DNA of 32,969 bases from the NCBI GenBank assembly GCA_029210695.1, contig JARGFH010000043.1, forward strand, positions 1-32,969, read 5' to 3'. Shown piece by piece: positions 9,056 through 19,300 of the stretch. The stretch is from Acidimicrobiia bacterium (GTDB lineage Bacteria; Actinomycetota; Acidimicrobiia; Spongiisociales; JAHEDJ01). The translations under genes and the position numbers were made by a program. Each line of letters begins with the position of its first letter. The first letter of the stretch is position 1. Below the pieces are notes generated by a model that saw nothing but the letters and a program-made list of their open reading frames with translations, was not told the DNA's origin and made no database searches.

Positions 9056-12000
9056 GCACCGCCACTCCGTTCGATCCGATCGGTGTTCTACCGGAGGGGC
9101 GGGTCGTGCTCGAGGCCAGTGCCGGCACCGGCAAGACCTGGACCATCGCCGCCCTCGTCACCCGGTATGTGGCTGAGATGGGTGTGCCGATCGAGGAACT
9201 GCTCGTGGTGACCTTCACCAGGGCCGCCACCAGCGAACTCCGCTCCCGGGTGTGGAACCGACTCGCCGAAGCCGAACGCTTCCTCCTGGCACCAGGCCCG
9301 ACCGATGACCCGGTGCTCAAGTTGCTGGCCGACACCGATCAAGCGACCCGTGATCTCCGCCGAATGCGCCTGCGCCAGGCCCTGCGCAACTTCGACGGAG
9401 CCACCATCGCCACCATTCACGGATTCGCCACCCGGGTTCTGCGCGGACTCGGATTCCTGTCCGGAAGCGATGCCAGTGCCGAGCCGATGGCCGACCTGTC
9501 CGAACTCATCAAGCAAATCGTCTCCGACACCATCGTCGGCCGCTTCGCCGACGCCGAGGAGCCGCGTCCCACGGCCAAACAACTGACCGAGATCATCGGC
9601 ACCATCGAAACCAACCACGACATCGCCCTCGTCCCGGCCGGCGGACAGGCCGAAGGGCTGGCCGCATTGCGATCGGAGCTGGCAGCCTCGATGCGGAGCG
9701 ACCTGGTTCAACGCACACAGGCCGGCGGGACGCTCACCTACGACGACCTGCTCATCTTCGCCCGCAACGCCCTCACCTCACCGACCGTCGGTGAAGCTGC
9801 CCGGGAACTGTTGCGTCGGCAATACCGGATCGCCCTGATCGACGAGTTCCAGGACACCGACCCCATCCAATGGGACATCTTCAACACCCTGTTCGATGCC
9901 GACGGGTCAACCCTGGTCGTCATCGGCGATCCAAAACAATCGATCTACTCGTTCCGCGGCGCCGACGTGCACGCCTACCTCGAAGCCGTTCAACGAGTAG
10001 ACACTCCTACCACCCTGGTGACCAACTGGCGGTCCGATAGTCCGCTCCTCGACGCTCTGGACCATCTCTTGACCGGGGCAACCTTCGGTGACGAACGGAT
10101 CGCCTACCGTCGGGTACACGCGGCGGCCCAGCACCTCCAGCCGAGGATCGAGGGGATTAGCGCGCCGCTCGAGATCCGGATGATCGGGCTTGATGCGCCG
10201 ATCCCGAAGATAAAGAAGGGCCTGCCGGCGGTTCCTCCGACCCGTGAGTTCATCGCCGCCGACGCGGCCGCTCAGATCAGCGCCCTCCTGCAAGGGACGG
10301 CCCGCATTTCGGATGATGACGGCCCCCGTCCCGTGCTGCCGGGTGACATCGCCGTGCTGTGTCGAACCCGCTACGAGGTTGACCATGTCAAGACGGCTCT
10401 TCTTGAGCTGGGTGTGCCGGCCGTGGTGGGTCGGACCGGCAGCGTATTCCAGTCGAGCGCAGCCGAAGACTGGCTGATTCTCCTCCAGGCTCTTGAGGAC
10501 CCGGCCAATGCCAGTCGGGCTCGCCGGGCCTCCGTGACCTCATTCATCGGGTGGACGGTGGCCGACCTGGCCGGCGCCGAGGACGACCAACTGCTCGATC
10601 TCCAGCAGCAGCTCGCCGGGTGGCGCGACGTGCTCCGCAGCAAGGGCATACCAACCTTGCTGGCGGCGGTCGGCCGCTCAACCGACCTGATACCTCGAGT
10701 GCTGCAGACTGAGGGAGGCCAGCGAACTATCACCGACATTCACCATCTCGCCGAGGTGCTGCACGAAGCGACCCTGCGCAACGGAGCCCAGTCCCTTTCT
10801 GCCTGGCTGGCGCAGGAGATTGCCGAGGCTGAGGAGAAGCCTGAGGATTCCGAAACCCGGACCAGGCGACTCGAAACCGACGCCGACGCCGTGCAGATCC
10901 TCACCATTCACGCTGCCAAAGGCCTCGAGTTCCCGGTCGTCTACTGCCCCTACCTGTGGGGGAGTCCACCGAGAGGCATGCCGATCCCCGTCTTCCACGA
11001 CCCAGTGACGGGGGAACGGACCGCCGACGTGGGCGGCAAGTGCAACTGGGACGACTTCGACACCCATCAGCAACTCGCCGAAGCCGAACGAGCCGGCGAG
11101 GAGTTCCGACTGCTCTATGTGGCACTGACTAGGGCCCGGCACCATCTGGTGGTCTGGTGGGCGCCGGTCGACGGTGTCGGCAAGCGGCCGCTCTCGAAGC
11201 TGCTGTTCAACCGGTCCCCCGACGACTACTCGATCGACCTGGCGGCCGACGCCACACTACTGACCGATGAGCGGATGGCCGGCAAGCTCGAACCGCTGCT
11301 CAGGCGGGCCGGGGCGACGGTCAAGCCGGTGCGGGTGACGGCCCTCCAGCAGGTTGATCGTTATCGGCCATCGGGCGGCAAGTCGCTCGAGCTGGTGGCC
11401 GCCGAATTCGGCCGATCCATCGACTACATGTGGCGGCGGACCTCGTTCTCCGGCATCACCGCCGGCGTTCCACACATTTTCGCCGGCGATGTGGATGTGG
11501 TGCTCAAAGACGACGAACCGGACGACATCGATGGTGGGTCCGACGAGGGGTCGCCATTGCTGATGGACTCTCTGCCGGGCGGTATGCGATTCGGAACCAT
11601 GGTCCACCAGATCTTTGAGCACGTCGACTTCGCGGCCGCCGACCTGCCGGGCGAACTGGCGGCTGAGGTGGAGAGCGCACTGCGCTGGTATCCCGAACCG
11701 ATCGATCCCGCCGTACTGGCGAACTCGCTGGAAGCGGCCATCCAAACACCGCTCTCCGAGGAGGCCGGTGGATTGCGTCTGCGCCAGATAATCCGTGGTG
11801 ATCGGCTTGACGAACTCGGGTTCGAGATGCCGATCCGATCGTCAGCGACCAGCCGGGTATCGGTTGGCGACCTCGCCCGGCTCTGGCGAGAGTTCGTGCC
11901 GGCCGACGATCCGTTGACGGAATACGCCGACCGACTGGAAGTCCTGCCGGCCTCCGCCTTTCACGGGTTCCTCTCGGGTTCCATCGACCTCACCTACCGG

Positions 12001-12369
12001 GCAGCCACGCCGGAAGGTGATGAGCGGTTCGTGATCATCGACTACAAGACCAACCGGCTTCCGATGCGAGGCAACACGGCCACGGTGCTCGACTACGCCC
12101 CCGAGCACCTGCTCGAGGTCATGTTCAACAGCAACTACCTGCTCCAATCGTTGCTATATCAGGTTGCGCTGCACCGGTATCTGCGCTGGCGGCAGCCGGA
12201 CTACGACCCGGCCAACCACCTGGGTGGATCGAAGTACCTTTTCGTGCGGGGAATGGTCGGCCCGGATACACCGGCGGTGGGAGACGGCCGCTGCGGAGTG
12301 TTCTCTTGGAACCCGGCTCCTGAACTCATCGAGGCGGTCAGTCAACTCTTCGAAGGGGAGCGACCATGA
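9052..12369 (+). CDS. recB: Exodeoxyribonuclease V, RecB helicase-nuclease subunit
   Basis: The 1,105-residue protein carries superfamily 1A helicase motifs: Walker A ASAGTGKTW at residues 22-30, LIDEFQDTDPIQWD near 260, LTIHAAKGLEFP near 616 and LLYVALTRARHHL near 687. The C-terminal nuclease also looks intact: GTMVHQIFEHVD near 849 supplies the His, GSIDLTYR near 977 and IIDYKTNRL near 996 supply the metal-binding Asp residues and the D-x-K lysine. RecB is therefore predicted to be the active 3'-5' helicase and nuclease of the complex. A longer reading frame begins 12 codons upstream at 9016, but the ATG at 9052 overlaps the recC stop as ATGA, and its protein begins just before the conserved helicase N-terminus. 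The 3' end overlaps recD by 4 nt. Confidence 0.95.
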   Translation: MSTATPFDPIGVLPEGRVVLEASAGTGKTWTIAALVTRYVAEMGVPIEELLVVTFTRAATSELRSRVWNRLAEAERFLLAPGPTDDPVLKLLADTDQATRDLRRMRLRQALRNFDGATIATIHGFATRVLRGLGFLSGSDASAEPMADLSELIKQIVSDTIVGRFADAEEPRPTAKQLTEIIGTIETNHDIALVPAGGQAEGLAALRSELAASMRSDLVQRTQAGGTLTYDDLLIFARNALTSPTVGEAARELLRRQYRIALIDEFQDTDPIQWDIFNTLFDADGSTLVVIGDPKQSIYSFRGADVHAYLEAVQRVDTPTTLVTNWRSDSPLLDALDHLLTGATFGDERIAYRRVHAAAQHLQPRIEGISAPLEIRMIGLDAPIPKIKKGLPAVPPTREFIAADAAAQISALLQGTARISDDDGPRPVLPGDIAVLCRTRYEVDHVKTALLELGVPAVVGRTGSVFQSSAAEDWLILLQALEDPANASRARRASVTSFIGWTVADLAGAEDDQLLDLQQQLAGWRDVLRSKGIPTLLAAVGRSTDLIPRVLQTEGGQRTITDIHHLAEVLHEATLRNGAQSLSAWLAQEIAEAEEKPEDSETRTRRLETDADAVQILTIHAAKGLEFPVVYCPYLWGSPPRGMPIPVFHDPVTGERTADVGGKCNWDDFDTHQQLAEAERAGEEFRLLYVALTRARHHLVVWWAPVDGVGKRPLSKLLFNRSPDDYSIDLAADATLLTDERMAGKLEPLLRRAGATVKPVRVTALQQVDRYRPSGGKSLELVAAEFGRSIDYMWRRTSFSGITAGVPHIFAGDVDVVLKDDEPDDIDGGSDEGSPLLMDSLPGGMRFGTMVHQIFEHVDFAAADLPGELAAEVESALRWYPEPIDPAVLANSLEAAIQTPLSEEAGGLRLRQIIRGDRLDELGFEMPIRSSATSRVSVGDLARLWREFVPADDPLTEYADRLEVLPASAFHGFLSGSIDLTYRAATPEGDERFVIIDYKTNRLPMRGNTATVLDYAPEHLLEVMFNSNYLLQSLLYQVALHRYLRWRQPDYDPANHLGGSKYLFVRGMVGPDTPAVGDGRCGVFSWNPAPELIEAVSQLFEGERP

Positions 12370-14228
12370 CCGAGCGGGTGTTTCAATTGTCGGGTCTGCT
12401 CGACCAGTTCCGCCAGGCAGGAGTGCTGACCGACGTCGACGCCTACGGGTCCGCCACCATCGGCCGGATCGTCGGGGAGGAGTCCGCCGGGGTTCTGTTG
12501 GCGGCTGCCCTGGCCGTGCGCGGCACCAGGTTCGGGCACGTGTGCATCAATCTCGCCGACATCCAGAACACCGTGGTGGTCGAGGGCGGCGACCAGGAAG
12601 CCATCGACGCACTGCCCTGGCCCGATCTTGACCGCTGGCGGTCGGCGGTGGGTGAGAGCCCGCTTGTGATGTGCGACGGGTTGGCGCCGCTGGTGTCGAC
12701 CCGGAATGGCCTGTACCTCCAGCGCTACTTCGACTATGAACAGCGGCTGTTTAGAGCTCTCGCAGGCCGGGCGACAGAGCCGGGGTTGGTGGCGGGGTCG
12801 TCGCAGGTTGGGGGAGTGCTCGATGGACTGTTCCCTACTCAGGACGACCGGGTCGATCTACAAAGGCTGGCAGTTGCCGCCGCCCTAACCGGCCGGCTGA
12901 CGGTGATCGCCGGCGGCCCCGGAACCGGCAAGACGACCACCATCGGGAAGCTCCTGATGGCGTTGGCCTCTGTGGACGGAACGGTGGAGGTGGCCGTTGC
13001 CGCTCCGACAGGAAAGGCAGCCGCCCGGCTGACCGAGGCTATTCATGAGCAAGTCGAAGATATCGAACTTGATGACCCGATCCGGGTGCGGCTGTCAGGT
13101 GTAGAGGCGTCGACGATTCATCGGCTGTTGGGGTTCCATCCGGCCCGCGGGAAGTTCAGGTATGGGGCCGATCGACCGCTGCCTCACGATCTGGTGATCC
13201 TGGATGAGACGTCGATGGTGTCGTTGCCGCTGGCTGCCAAGCTGCTCGACGCCATGCGGCCGGACGCCTCGCTGGTGCTGGTTGGAGATCCCGATCAGCT
13301 CGAATCGATCGAAGCCGGCACGGTCCTGGGCGACATTGTCGGGCCCGTCGACGGTGGGACGGTCATGTCGCCGGCCCGGCGCTCGCAGCTGGCGGAGTTG
13401 GTCCCGGGCCTGGGGCAGGCTGAGGCTGGGTCGACACCGCCGGCGATCGGCGATGCGGTAGTGGTCCTGGAGAGAGTCCACCGTTTCGGCGAGGACTCGC
13501 CGATTGCCGACCTGGCCGACGCCATCCGGGCAGGCGATAGGGACAAGGCCGTCGAATTTCTCAGGTCTTCACCGGAGGGCCTGGTGTGGATCCCGGAAGT
13601 TGAGAATCCGGATGAGGGCGATCCGGTGTTGTGGGCTGCGGTGCTTGGCTCTCGGGTTCCGATGGTTGAGGCGGCGATGCGTGGGGACGCAGAAGAGGCG
13701 CTGCGGTTGTTGGCTGAGCAAGCGGTGCTGTGTGCTCACCGGCGGGGCCTGTATGGGGTGGGCCGCTGGGTTCCGGCCATAGAACGGCGAATCCAGGCAG
13801 AACTACCTGAGTTCAAACCATCCGACGAATGGCATGTCGGCCGCCCGGCGATGGTGACCCGCAATGACTACCGGCTGAACGTCTACAACGGCGACATCGG
13901 GGTGACGGTCGCCTTGGGCGACGGACTTATGGTCGCCTTCCCGGGTGACGAAGGCCCACGGTTCATCAGCCCGGCCCGGCTGTCGGACATCCAAACCGTC
14001 CACGCCATGACGATTCACAAGAGCCAGGGTTCACAGTTCGCCGGCGTAGCAGTGATCTTGCCCGAACCAATGTCCCGCCTGCTGACCCGGGAACTGTTCT
14101 ACACGGCAGTCACCAGGGCTTCAGATCGCGTGACCATCGTGGGCAGCGAAGAGTCGATACGGACTGCCATCAGCCGGCGGGTGGCCCGGGCGTCGGGGTT
14201 GCGTGAGTTGCTGTGGGGTGACTCATAA
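12366..14228 (+). CDS. recD: Exodeoxyribonuclease V, RecD helicase subunit
   Basis: The 620-residue protein is of normal RecD length. It has Walker A GGPGTGKTTT near residues 182-191, Walker B VILDETSMVS near 278, and the C-terminal HAMTIHKSQGSQF near 546 followed by LFYTAVTRASDRV. These identify a 5'-3' superfamily 1B helicase. The N-terminal 170 residues form the RecB-interacting region found in true RecD and not in the longer stand-alone RecD2. The ATG overlaps the recB stop (ATGA), completing a recC-recB-recD operon. The 157-nt downstream gap contains a perfect 18-bp palindrome. No key residue appears to be missing. Confidence 0.95.
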   Translation: MTERVFQLSGLLDQFRQAGVLTDVDAYGSATIGRIVGEESAGVLLAAALAVRGTRFGHVCINLADIQNTVVVEGGDQEAIDALPWPDLDRWRSAVGESPLVMCDGLAPLVSTRNGLYLQRYFDYEQRLFRALAGRATEPGLVAGSSQVGGVLDGLFPTQDDRVDLQRLAVAAALTGRLTVIAGGPGTGKTTTIGKLLMALASVDGTVEVAVAAPTGKAAARLTEAIHEQVEDIELDDPIRVRLSGVEASTIHRLLGFHPARGKFRYGADRPLPHDLVILDETSMVSLPLAAKLLDAMRPDASLVLVGDPDQLESIEAGTVLGDIVGPVDGGTVMSPARRSQLAELVPGLGQAEAGSTPPAIGDAVVVLERVHRFGEDSPIADLADAIRAGDRDKAVEFLRSSPEGLVWIPEVENPDEGDPVLWAAVLGSRVPMVEAAMRGDAEEALRLLAEQAVLCAHRRGLYGVGRWVPAIERRIQAELPEFKPSDEWHVGRPAMVTRNDYRLNVYNGDIGVTVALGDGLMVAFPGDEGPRFISPARLSDIQTVHAMTIHKSQGSQFAGVAVILPEPMSRLLTRELFYTAVTRASDRVTIVGSEESIRTAISRRVARASGLRELLWGDS

Positions 14229-14300
14229 GGCTCAACTCGGATTGCGGCCACCAAACGAGCTCGGTCAAGTATCCGCTATCAAGTGCCGATGCTGACCTCG

Positions 14301-14318
14301 AGGTTCTCGCGAGAACCT
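14301..14318. promoter_or_regulatory. Perfect 18-bp palindrome between recD and a ComF-like gene
   Basis: AGGTTCTCGCGAGAACCT reads the same on both strands. Allowing one mismatch it extends three more pairs on each side (CTC at 14297-14299, GAG at 14320-14322). The complete symmetry without a loop favours a dimeric repressor operator over a terminator. It does not match the actinobacterial LexA box GAAC-N4-GTTC. It lies 68 nt before the downstream start codon. Confidence 0.5.
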
Positions 14319-14385
14319 AGAGCTCAACCAGGAGGTTCGAGATTCTGAAGGCCCAGGCTTTGATCTCGATCGCGGATCATCTGAT

Positions 14386-15000
14386 ATGCCTGTGACTACT
14401 TCGCCAAGCCGGCTCGAAGGTGTCTGCTGGTTTCCGCACTTGCCGGATCCGCTCGTCGGGTGCTGGTACCTCGATGAACACTGGGACCACGACCTACATC
14501 AGAGGACCGGAATCGGCCAGCTCCTCTATCGAGCCAAAACCTACGAAGGCAAGCCGGGAGAGCGATCGGCCGCCGATGCGTTGGGCGAGCTCATGCAGGT
14601 CGGGGCGCAGATCGTCCGGGACAAACGCCAGTTTCCACTGCGGCAGGTGACGCTGGTCGTCCCGGTCCCCGCATACCCACCGAAACATCCTCACAACCTT
14701 CCCGACGTGCTGGCCCATCACGTCGGGCAAAGCCTTGGCATTGAATGCGATCAGCGCCTAATCCTCAAGGATCTGGCAACACTCCCGGCGAAAAGATCCC
14801 CTTCGCATCAGGTTGCATCAGATATTCGTGAGGCGTTCCACGTCACCAGGCGACTTCGAGGGGAGACGATCCTGCTCGTCGACGACCTGATCCACAACGG
14901 AACAACGCTAGGCACTCTGGCCGGGATGCTGGTTGCAGCCGGTGCCGGACGAACCGGGGGTTTCGTGGCTTCGAGGGCACGGAGGGGAATGACGGATTGA
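14386..15000 (+). CDS. ComF-like phosphoribosyltransferase domain protein
   Basis: The 204-residue protein ends in a type I phosphoribosyltransferase fold. VTLVVPVPAYPP (about 88-99) is the first core strand, and ILLVDDLIHNGTTL (about 164-177) is the PRPP-binding loop with its paired acidic residues. This form is typical of the ComF/GntX group, linked to DNA uptake or use of external DNA. ComF usually begins with a four-Cys zinc finger; here only one Cys, from VCWFP near residue 12, is seen in that part, so the finger is absent. The ATG at 14386 has no strong ribosome-binding site. The gene follows recBCD on the same strand after 157 nt containing a palindrome, so it may be separately regulated. 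The enzymatic substrate cannot be told from the sequence. Confidence 0.75.
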   Translation: MPVTTSPSRLEGVCWFPHLPDPLVGCWYLDEHWDHDLHQRTGIGQLLYRAKTYEGKPGERSAADALGELMQVGAQIVRDKRQFPLRQVTLVVPVPAYPPKHPHNLPDVLAHHVGQSLGIECDQRLILKDLATLPAKRSPSHQVASDIREAFHVTRRLRGETILLVDDLIHNGTTLGTLAGMLVAAGAGRTGGFVASRARRGMTD

Positions 15001-15053
15001 GCCCAATCTTCCGGAGCGTGAGCGGGCAATACGACCGATCGGTCCCTGGGCTC
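14999..15053. repeat. Nested inverted repeats after the ComF-like gene
   Basis: GAGCCCA (14999-15005, overlapping the stop codon) pairs with TGGGCTC (15047-15053). Between them lies a perfect 12-bp palindrome, GACCGATCGGTC (15033-15044). The outer stem could act as a terminator without a T-run; the inner palindrome could be a protein-binding site for the next gene. Confidence 0.35.
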
Positions 15054-15095
15054 GGGAGTAGCCTTTCCAGCGCGACCCGACGTTGGTGAGGCGGT

Positions 15096-16280
15096 ATGGC
15101 GATAGGACTTGAGTGTCCAGAAAACCATGTCAACCCGGGCGACCAGCTGTTCTGCTGGATTTGCGGCGCCGAGTTGTCCGCTGGGATCTGGGCTGAGGGA
15201 GCCTGGGATCGAGATCTATCTGAGCGGTGCCTCGTTTGCGATGCACCTGCCTCCTCGTTTGCTGCCTATTGCGGACGCTGCGGGAGCGCTCTGACCCGCT
15301 TTGTCAAGAGGGATCTGCGTCGGGTCAAGCGCATCACTGCCGTTGGTCTCGGTATCGGGGTGCTCGCCGCGTTGACTTGGGGCATGTCTCAGTTGCTGGA
15401 GGTGATCGAAGGGACCCCGGCCGAGACGAATGCGATGGTTGCAGTCGCTCCGGAACCAGATTCACCGGATCCGACTATTTCGGACTCTACTGCTTCGTCT
15501 GCAGCACCCCCAGCTGCGCCGAGTCCGTCAATCGTGACAGCGACAACCCGCCGAATGCTGACGACTACAACCGCCACCACGATTACAACCGTTCCATCGA
15601 GCGATTACTGGACTGTGATCATTGCCTCTCTCCCTGTGGAGACGAATGACCGGGGCGACGCCGAAGACTTCCTCGACGGAGTCAACGAGAGCGGGATCGA
15701 CGCGCGCTTACTGCTGTCAACCGATTATCCGACTCTGAACCCCGGGTACTGGGTCATACACACTGGGTTCCACAAAGATGAGCTCTCTGCGCGCACTGCC
15801 TGTCAAGCCATACGAGATCAAGTCGAATACTGCTACTGGAGGTATGTCGGCACGACTCCTCTGGCTGACGCCAGTGTTCCAACCAAGAGCAACGCCGCTG
15901 GGTCAGTGACCATACCTCCACCACCGCCACCCACCACGACGACATGGGCAATGCCGACCTACCCCTACTACGGATGGATAGTGACGATTGATGAGGTGTG
16001 CCAACCAGATTCCATCATCACTCTTGCAGTCGACAACTACGGCGACGAGATGCTTACGGTCGATGGGCTCGTCATAGAGGAAGGATTCGACGACCTGGTG
16101 ATCTGGCAGGCAAGTGGGTGGAACTGGGAGGTACCACCTGGGGCTACTGCAGAAAAGGCCATTGAGTTGCAAGGGATCACCCTCGAGTGGCTCAAACCCT
16201 ATTGGGTTGAGATCAATGCAAGTGCACACGGGCAAGAAACCAGCAGCTTCGGCTTCATCGACTGCCCATATGCCCCGTAG
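15096..16280 (+). CDS. Zinc-ribbon membrane protein with Thr/Pro-rich linker and SPOR-like domain
   Basis: The 394-residue protein starts with two zinc-binding units: Cys7/His11 with Cys20-x2-Cys23, then Cys45-x2-Cys48 with Cys59-x2-Cys62. A basic stretch (71-79) and one transmembrane helix (about 80-97) follow, so the zinc part is cytoplasmic and the rest external. After a Ser/Pro/Thr-rich linker (about 120-168) comes a domain of about 80 residues beginning YWTVIIASLP. Its strand-helix pattern, with GYWVIHTGFHKD and a Cys pair (236, 246), resembles SPOR domains, which bind denuded peptidoglycan. A second Pro/Thr linker (about 270-285) leads to a beta-rich C-terminal domain. The ATG has GGTGAGG just upstream. 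The gene looks unrelated to DNA processing apart from its location. The SPOR call is by resemblance; the zinc and membrane parts are clear. Confidence 0.8.
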   Translation: MAIGLECPENHVNPGDQLFCWICGAELSAGIWAEGAWDRDLSERCLVCDAPASSFAAYCGRCGSALTRFVKRDLRRVKRITAVGLGIGVLAALTWGMSQLLEVIEGTPAETNAMVAVAPEPDSPDPTISDSTASSAAPPAAPSPSIVTATTRRMLTTTTATTITTVPSSDYWTVIIASLPVETNDRGDAEDFLDGVNESGIDARLLLSTDYPTLNPGYWVIHTGFHKDELSARTACQAIRDQVEYCYWRYVGTTPLADASVPTKSNAAGSVTIPPPPPPTTTTWAMPTYPYYGWIVTIDEVCQPDSIITLAVDNYGDEMLTVDGLVIEEGFDDLVIWQASGWNWEVPPGATAEKAIELQGITLEWLKPYWVEINASAHGQETSSFGFIDCPYAP

Positions 16281-16314
16281 CGAAACAGCCGAGCTGCCGA
16301 TCGTGCGCTTCGCG

Positions 16315-16335
16315 GGGCGACGAGCAACGTCGCCC
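16315..16335 (+). terminator. Perfect 8-bp hairpin between the zinc-ribbon gene and the helicase gene
   Basis: GGGCGACG (16315-16322) and CGTCGCCC (16328-16335) pair perfectly around the loop AGCAA. It sits 35 nt after the stop codon and 33 nt before the helicase start. No T-run follows, so a terminator of the GC-stem type is possible, and an operator or leader element for the helicase gene is an alternative. Confidence 0.45.
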
Positions 16336-16367
16336 AACACGCATGTAGTGTCCTGACGTAATGGGAG

Positions 16368-19300
16368 ATGGTGGCGGCAGTGGGTGATCGAGTCCTCGAG
16401 CAAGTGCGCCAATGGCGCGACGAGCTAATCAGTCTTTCGCGGCGCGACAGGGTCCTCTACTTCCTGCCGACCAAGTCAGCCACGCTTCTCGTCAGATCGC
16501 CCGACCTGACGAAGGTACTTTCGGGATTCGAATGGGCCAACGGATGGGGATTCTTCACCCCTCCTGACATCGATGAGGCGGAAGACAATCACGACGCTCC
16601 GCTGATCGAAGTCGACGACTCCCCCGAAGGAGCGCCAGATGATCGACCCGACCAAGCGCCTAAACCTCGCCCAGACGAGCTTGTCACCCAGAAGGACACA
16701 CGCCGCAGCCTTGAATCCGCACTCCGGAACCTAGACCGACGGTCCAAACAGGAGTTCATGGACAAAGGCATCTGGATCCTTTACCTCGCCGCCGGATTCG
16801 TTGAGTGGGTTGACCCGGCCGACGAACGGCAAGTCCGCACTCCGATTCTCCTCATACCGGTGCGATTGGATCGCGAAGGCCCGCGCGACCCATTTCGTCT
16901 CGTGGCAACCGATGAAGACACCGTGCTGAATCCGGCCCTCGTGGTCAGGATGGCATCCGATTTCGGAATCGATCTGCCTGGTCTCCCCGAAGAGGACGAC
17001 CTCGGCGTCAACGCCTTCCTTGAGTCGGTAGAGCTTGCCATGAGAGATCGAGACTGGAGAGTCACACGCGACCTGGCGCTCGATGTTTTCTCGTTTCACA
17101 AGGAGGTGATGTATCGGGACCTCCTCGAAAACGAAGCCGAGATCTCAGTCCACGACATGGTGAGGGCACTCGCTCTGGGCGGGGACGCCGATGTGTCGCT
17201 TGGATTCGCGGCACCAACCGAAGATCAACTCGACGATCTCTACCCGCCCGAAGAGTCACCCACGATTCTCGACGCGGATGCCACCCAGAGGGTTTGTCTG
17301 GCCGCCGCCAAAGAGGGCCACAGCTTTGTGATGGATGGCCCGCCCGGAACCGGCAAGAGCCAAACGATCGCCAACCTCATCGCTGAAAGCCTGGCCGACG
17401 GCAAGACCGTGCTGTTCGTGAGCGAGAAGATTGCAGCCCTGGAAGTCGTCAAAGCTCGACTCGATGAAGCTGGTCTTGGCGAATACCTCCTTGAGCTTCA
17501 TTCACACAAGGCCACACGCAAAGAAGTGGCGAAGACCTTGGCCTCCGCCCTCAAGACGCGACCTGTCGCCAAGAACGGCATGAGCGGTGGCGAACTCGCT
17601 CGCCTCAAAGCGCGCCGGCTGGCCCTGACGGACTACGCCATCGCCCTTAACGAATCCCGACTACCTCTTGGAAGGAGCCTGGGCCGTGTGTTGGGTCGGG
17701 CGTCACAACTTCACTCGTTCCCGCAAATCCAGCTTCCCTCAGGAGTTGACGAGCAGCTCGATGAGCAATGGATGAGTCAGATACTTGACACCGCCGGCGA
17801 CCTTTCACGGTCATGGGGCCCGGTAGAGCGAGCCGACGAATTTGTATGGCGTGGTCTCCAGCCATCGTTTGCGGATCTAGCCGGGAAGAGGAGGCTCGCA
17901 GATGCTCTCGATCGTTGCTCCGATGCGTTGGGTGATCTTCGGAGAGCGACAGATTTTGTGTCCTCAGAGCTTGCGATGGGTGCAGTGGCGACGGCTACGG
18001 GTTCTCAGCGCCTCGCAGACGTAGTGGGTGTGCTGCAGGAACGTGTTGATGTGCCATCAAGTTGGCTAACTAGGGATGAACTGGATTCGCTACTGAGTCA
18101 CGTCGATGCTCTGGAAACTACGGCGCAGACTCGAGCAGAGAGCGTCGGAAGTCTCGCTGGCATAGTTGGAGGGCAGTGGGGTTCTCTGGTTCCGGCCGAT
18201 CGAGAGATGTGGGAATCGGCCAACGGCGCTCTTGCCGATCTGGAGTTTGGGTGGAGCCCGGTTGACGGTTGGGTCCACTCCGACCTCAGGAACGCCCGGG
18301 AGTTCCTCGAGACGTCGAGTGGTCAGCTGCGGAGGATCGAAGAGCACGCTAGAGCCATCTCCCGTGCGATGGGTCTCGACATTAGGGGTCTTACGCTCGC
18401 CCGCGCTCAAGAGCTCGTAGCCCTGACCGAGCTAGCACGCATCGAATATCCTCCGGAGCCAAATTGGCTTGATGAGGGTGGTCTCGCGGCCGCCCGTGCC
18501 GCTCATGCCGAGCTCTCAGCAGCCGTAGAGGAGTTTCGGAAGAAGGCTCTCAATCTCGACGGAGTCTTCACCGAGGAAGTGTTGAACCTCGATCTGGGCG
18601 GGCTCAAGGCACGATTCGACACGGTTCACCGCGGAGTCAGGAAGCTCGGCAGCAGCTACCGAGAAGATAAGAAGGCCCTGGTGACCGCCACACCCGATGG
18701 GAAAGCACGCAAGGATGCGCTGGCGCGGCTAGGTGATGCTGTCGAATGGAAACGCGTTGCTCTGGAGCTCGAAGGCACAGAACAGCAGTGTGCTACCGAT
18801 CTAGGCGAGCACTACTACAGGCGCACCGAGACGGACTTCATTCAGTTGGCCGCGTCGATAGACGCGGCGGAACTTGCTATCAATCTCGCAGGTGCACGGC
18901 TCGATCCTGCCGCTTTCAAGGCGACCCTCGGGTTAGGGGACAAGCGCGACGTTGAGCTCCATCGCACCGCTGAAGACTTACGCTCTGAAGTTCGAGCCTG
19001 GCTCTCGTATGCGTCCACACTTCTGCCGCTGACCGCCGACGTGCTTTCGTCCAAACCCGTCGAATCGCTTTCCTTCTGGAGCGACGGTGCTGTGGAGCCA
19101 TTTCGGGTTCTTGAAGAGGTATCCGAGCGATCCTCTCGGGCATGCGGAAGAGCGTTGACTTTCAGCCTCCTCTCCGAAGCCCTGCCTCTGCGGAGCTCGA
19201 TCGAGACCCATGATCAATACTTCGACGCTTTTGCTTCGTCCAACGGCCCGGAATACGGGGGGTACTACCACGGCTGCACAACGGATTGGGCCGATCTTCG

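Noticed and set aside
14301-14318. LexA box reading of the palindrome
   Set aside because: The actinobacterial SOS box is GAAC-N4-GTTC; here the half-sites are in the opposite order (GGTTC then GAACC).
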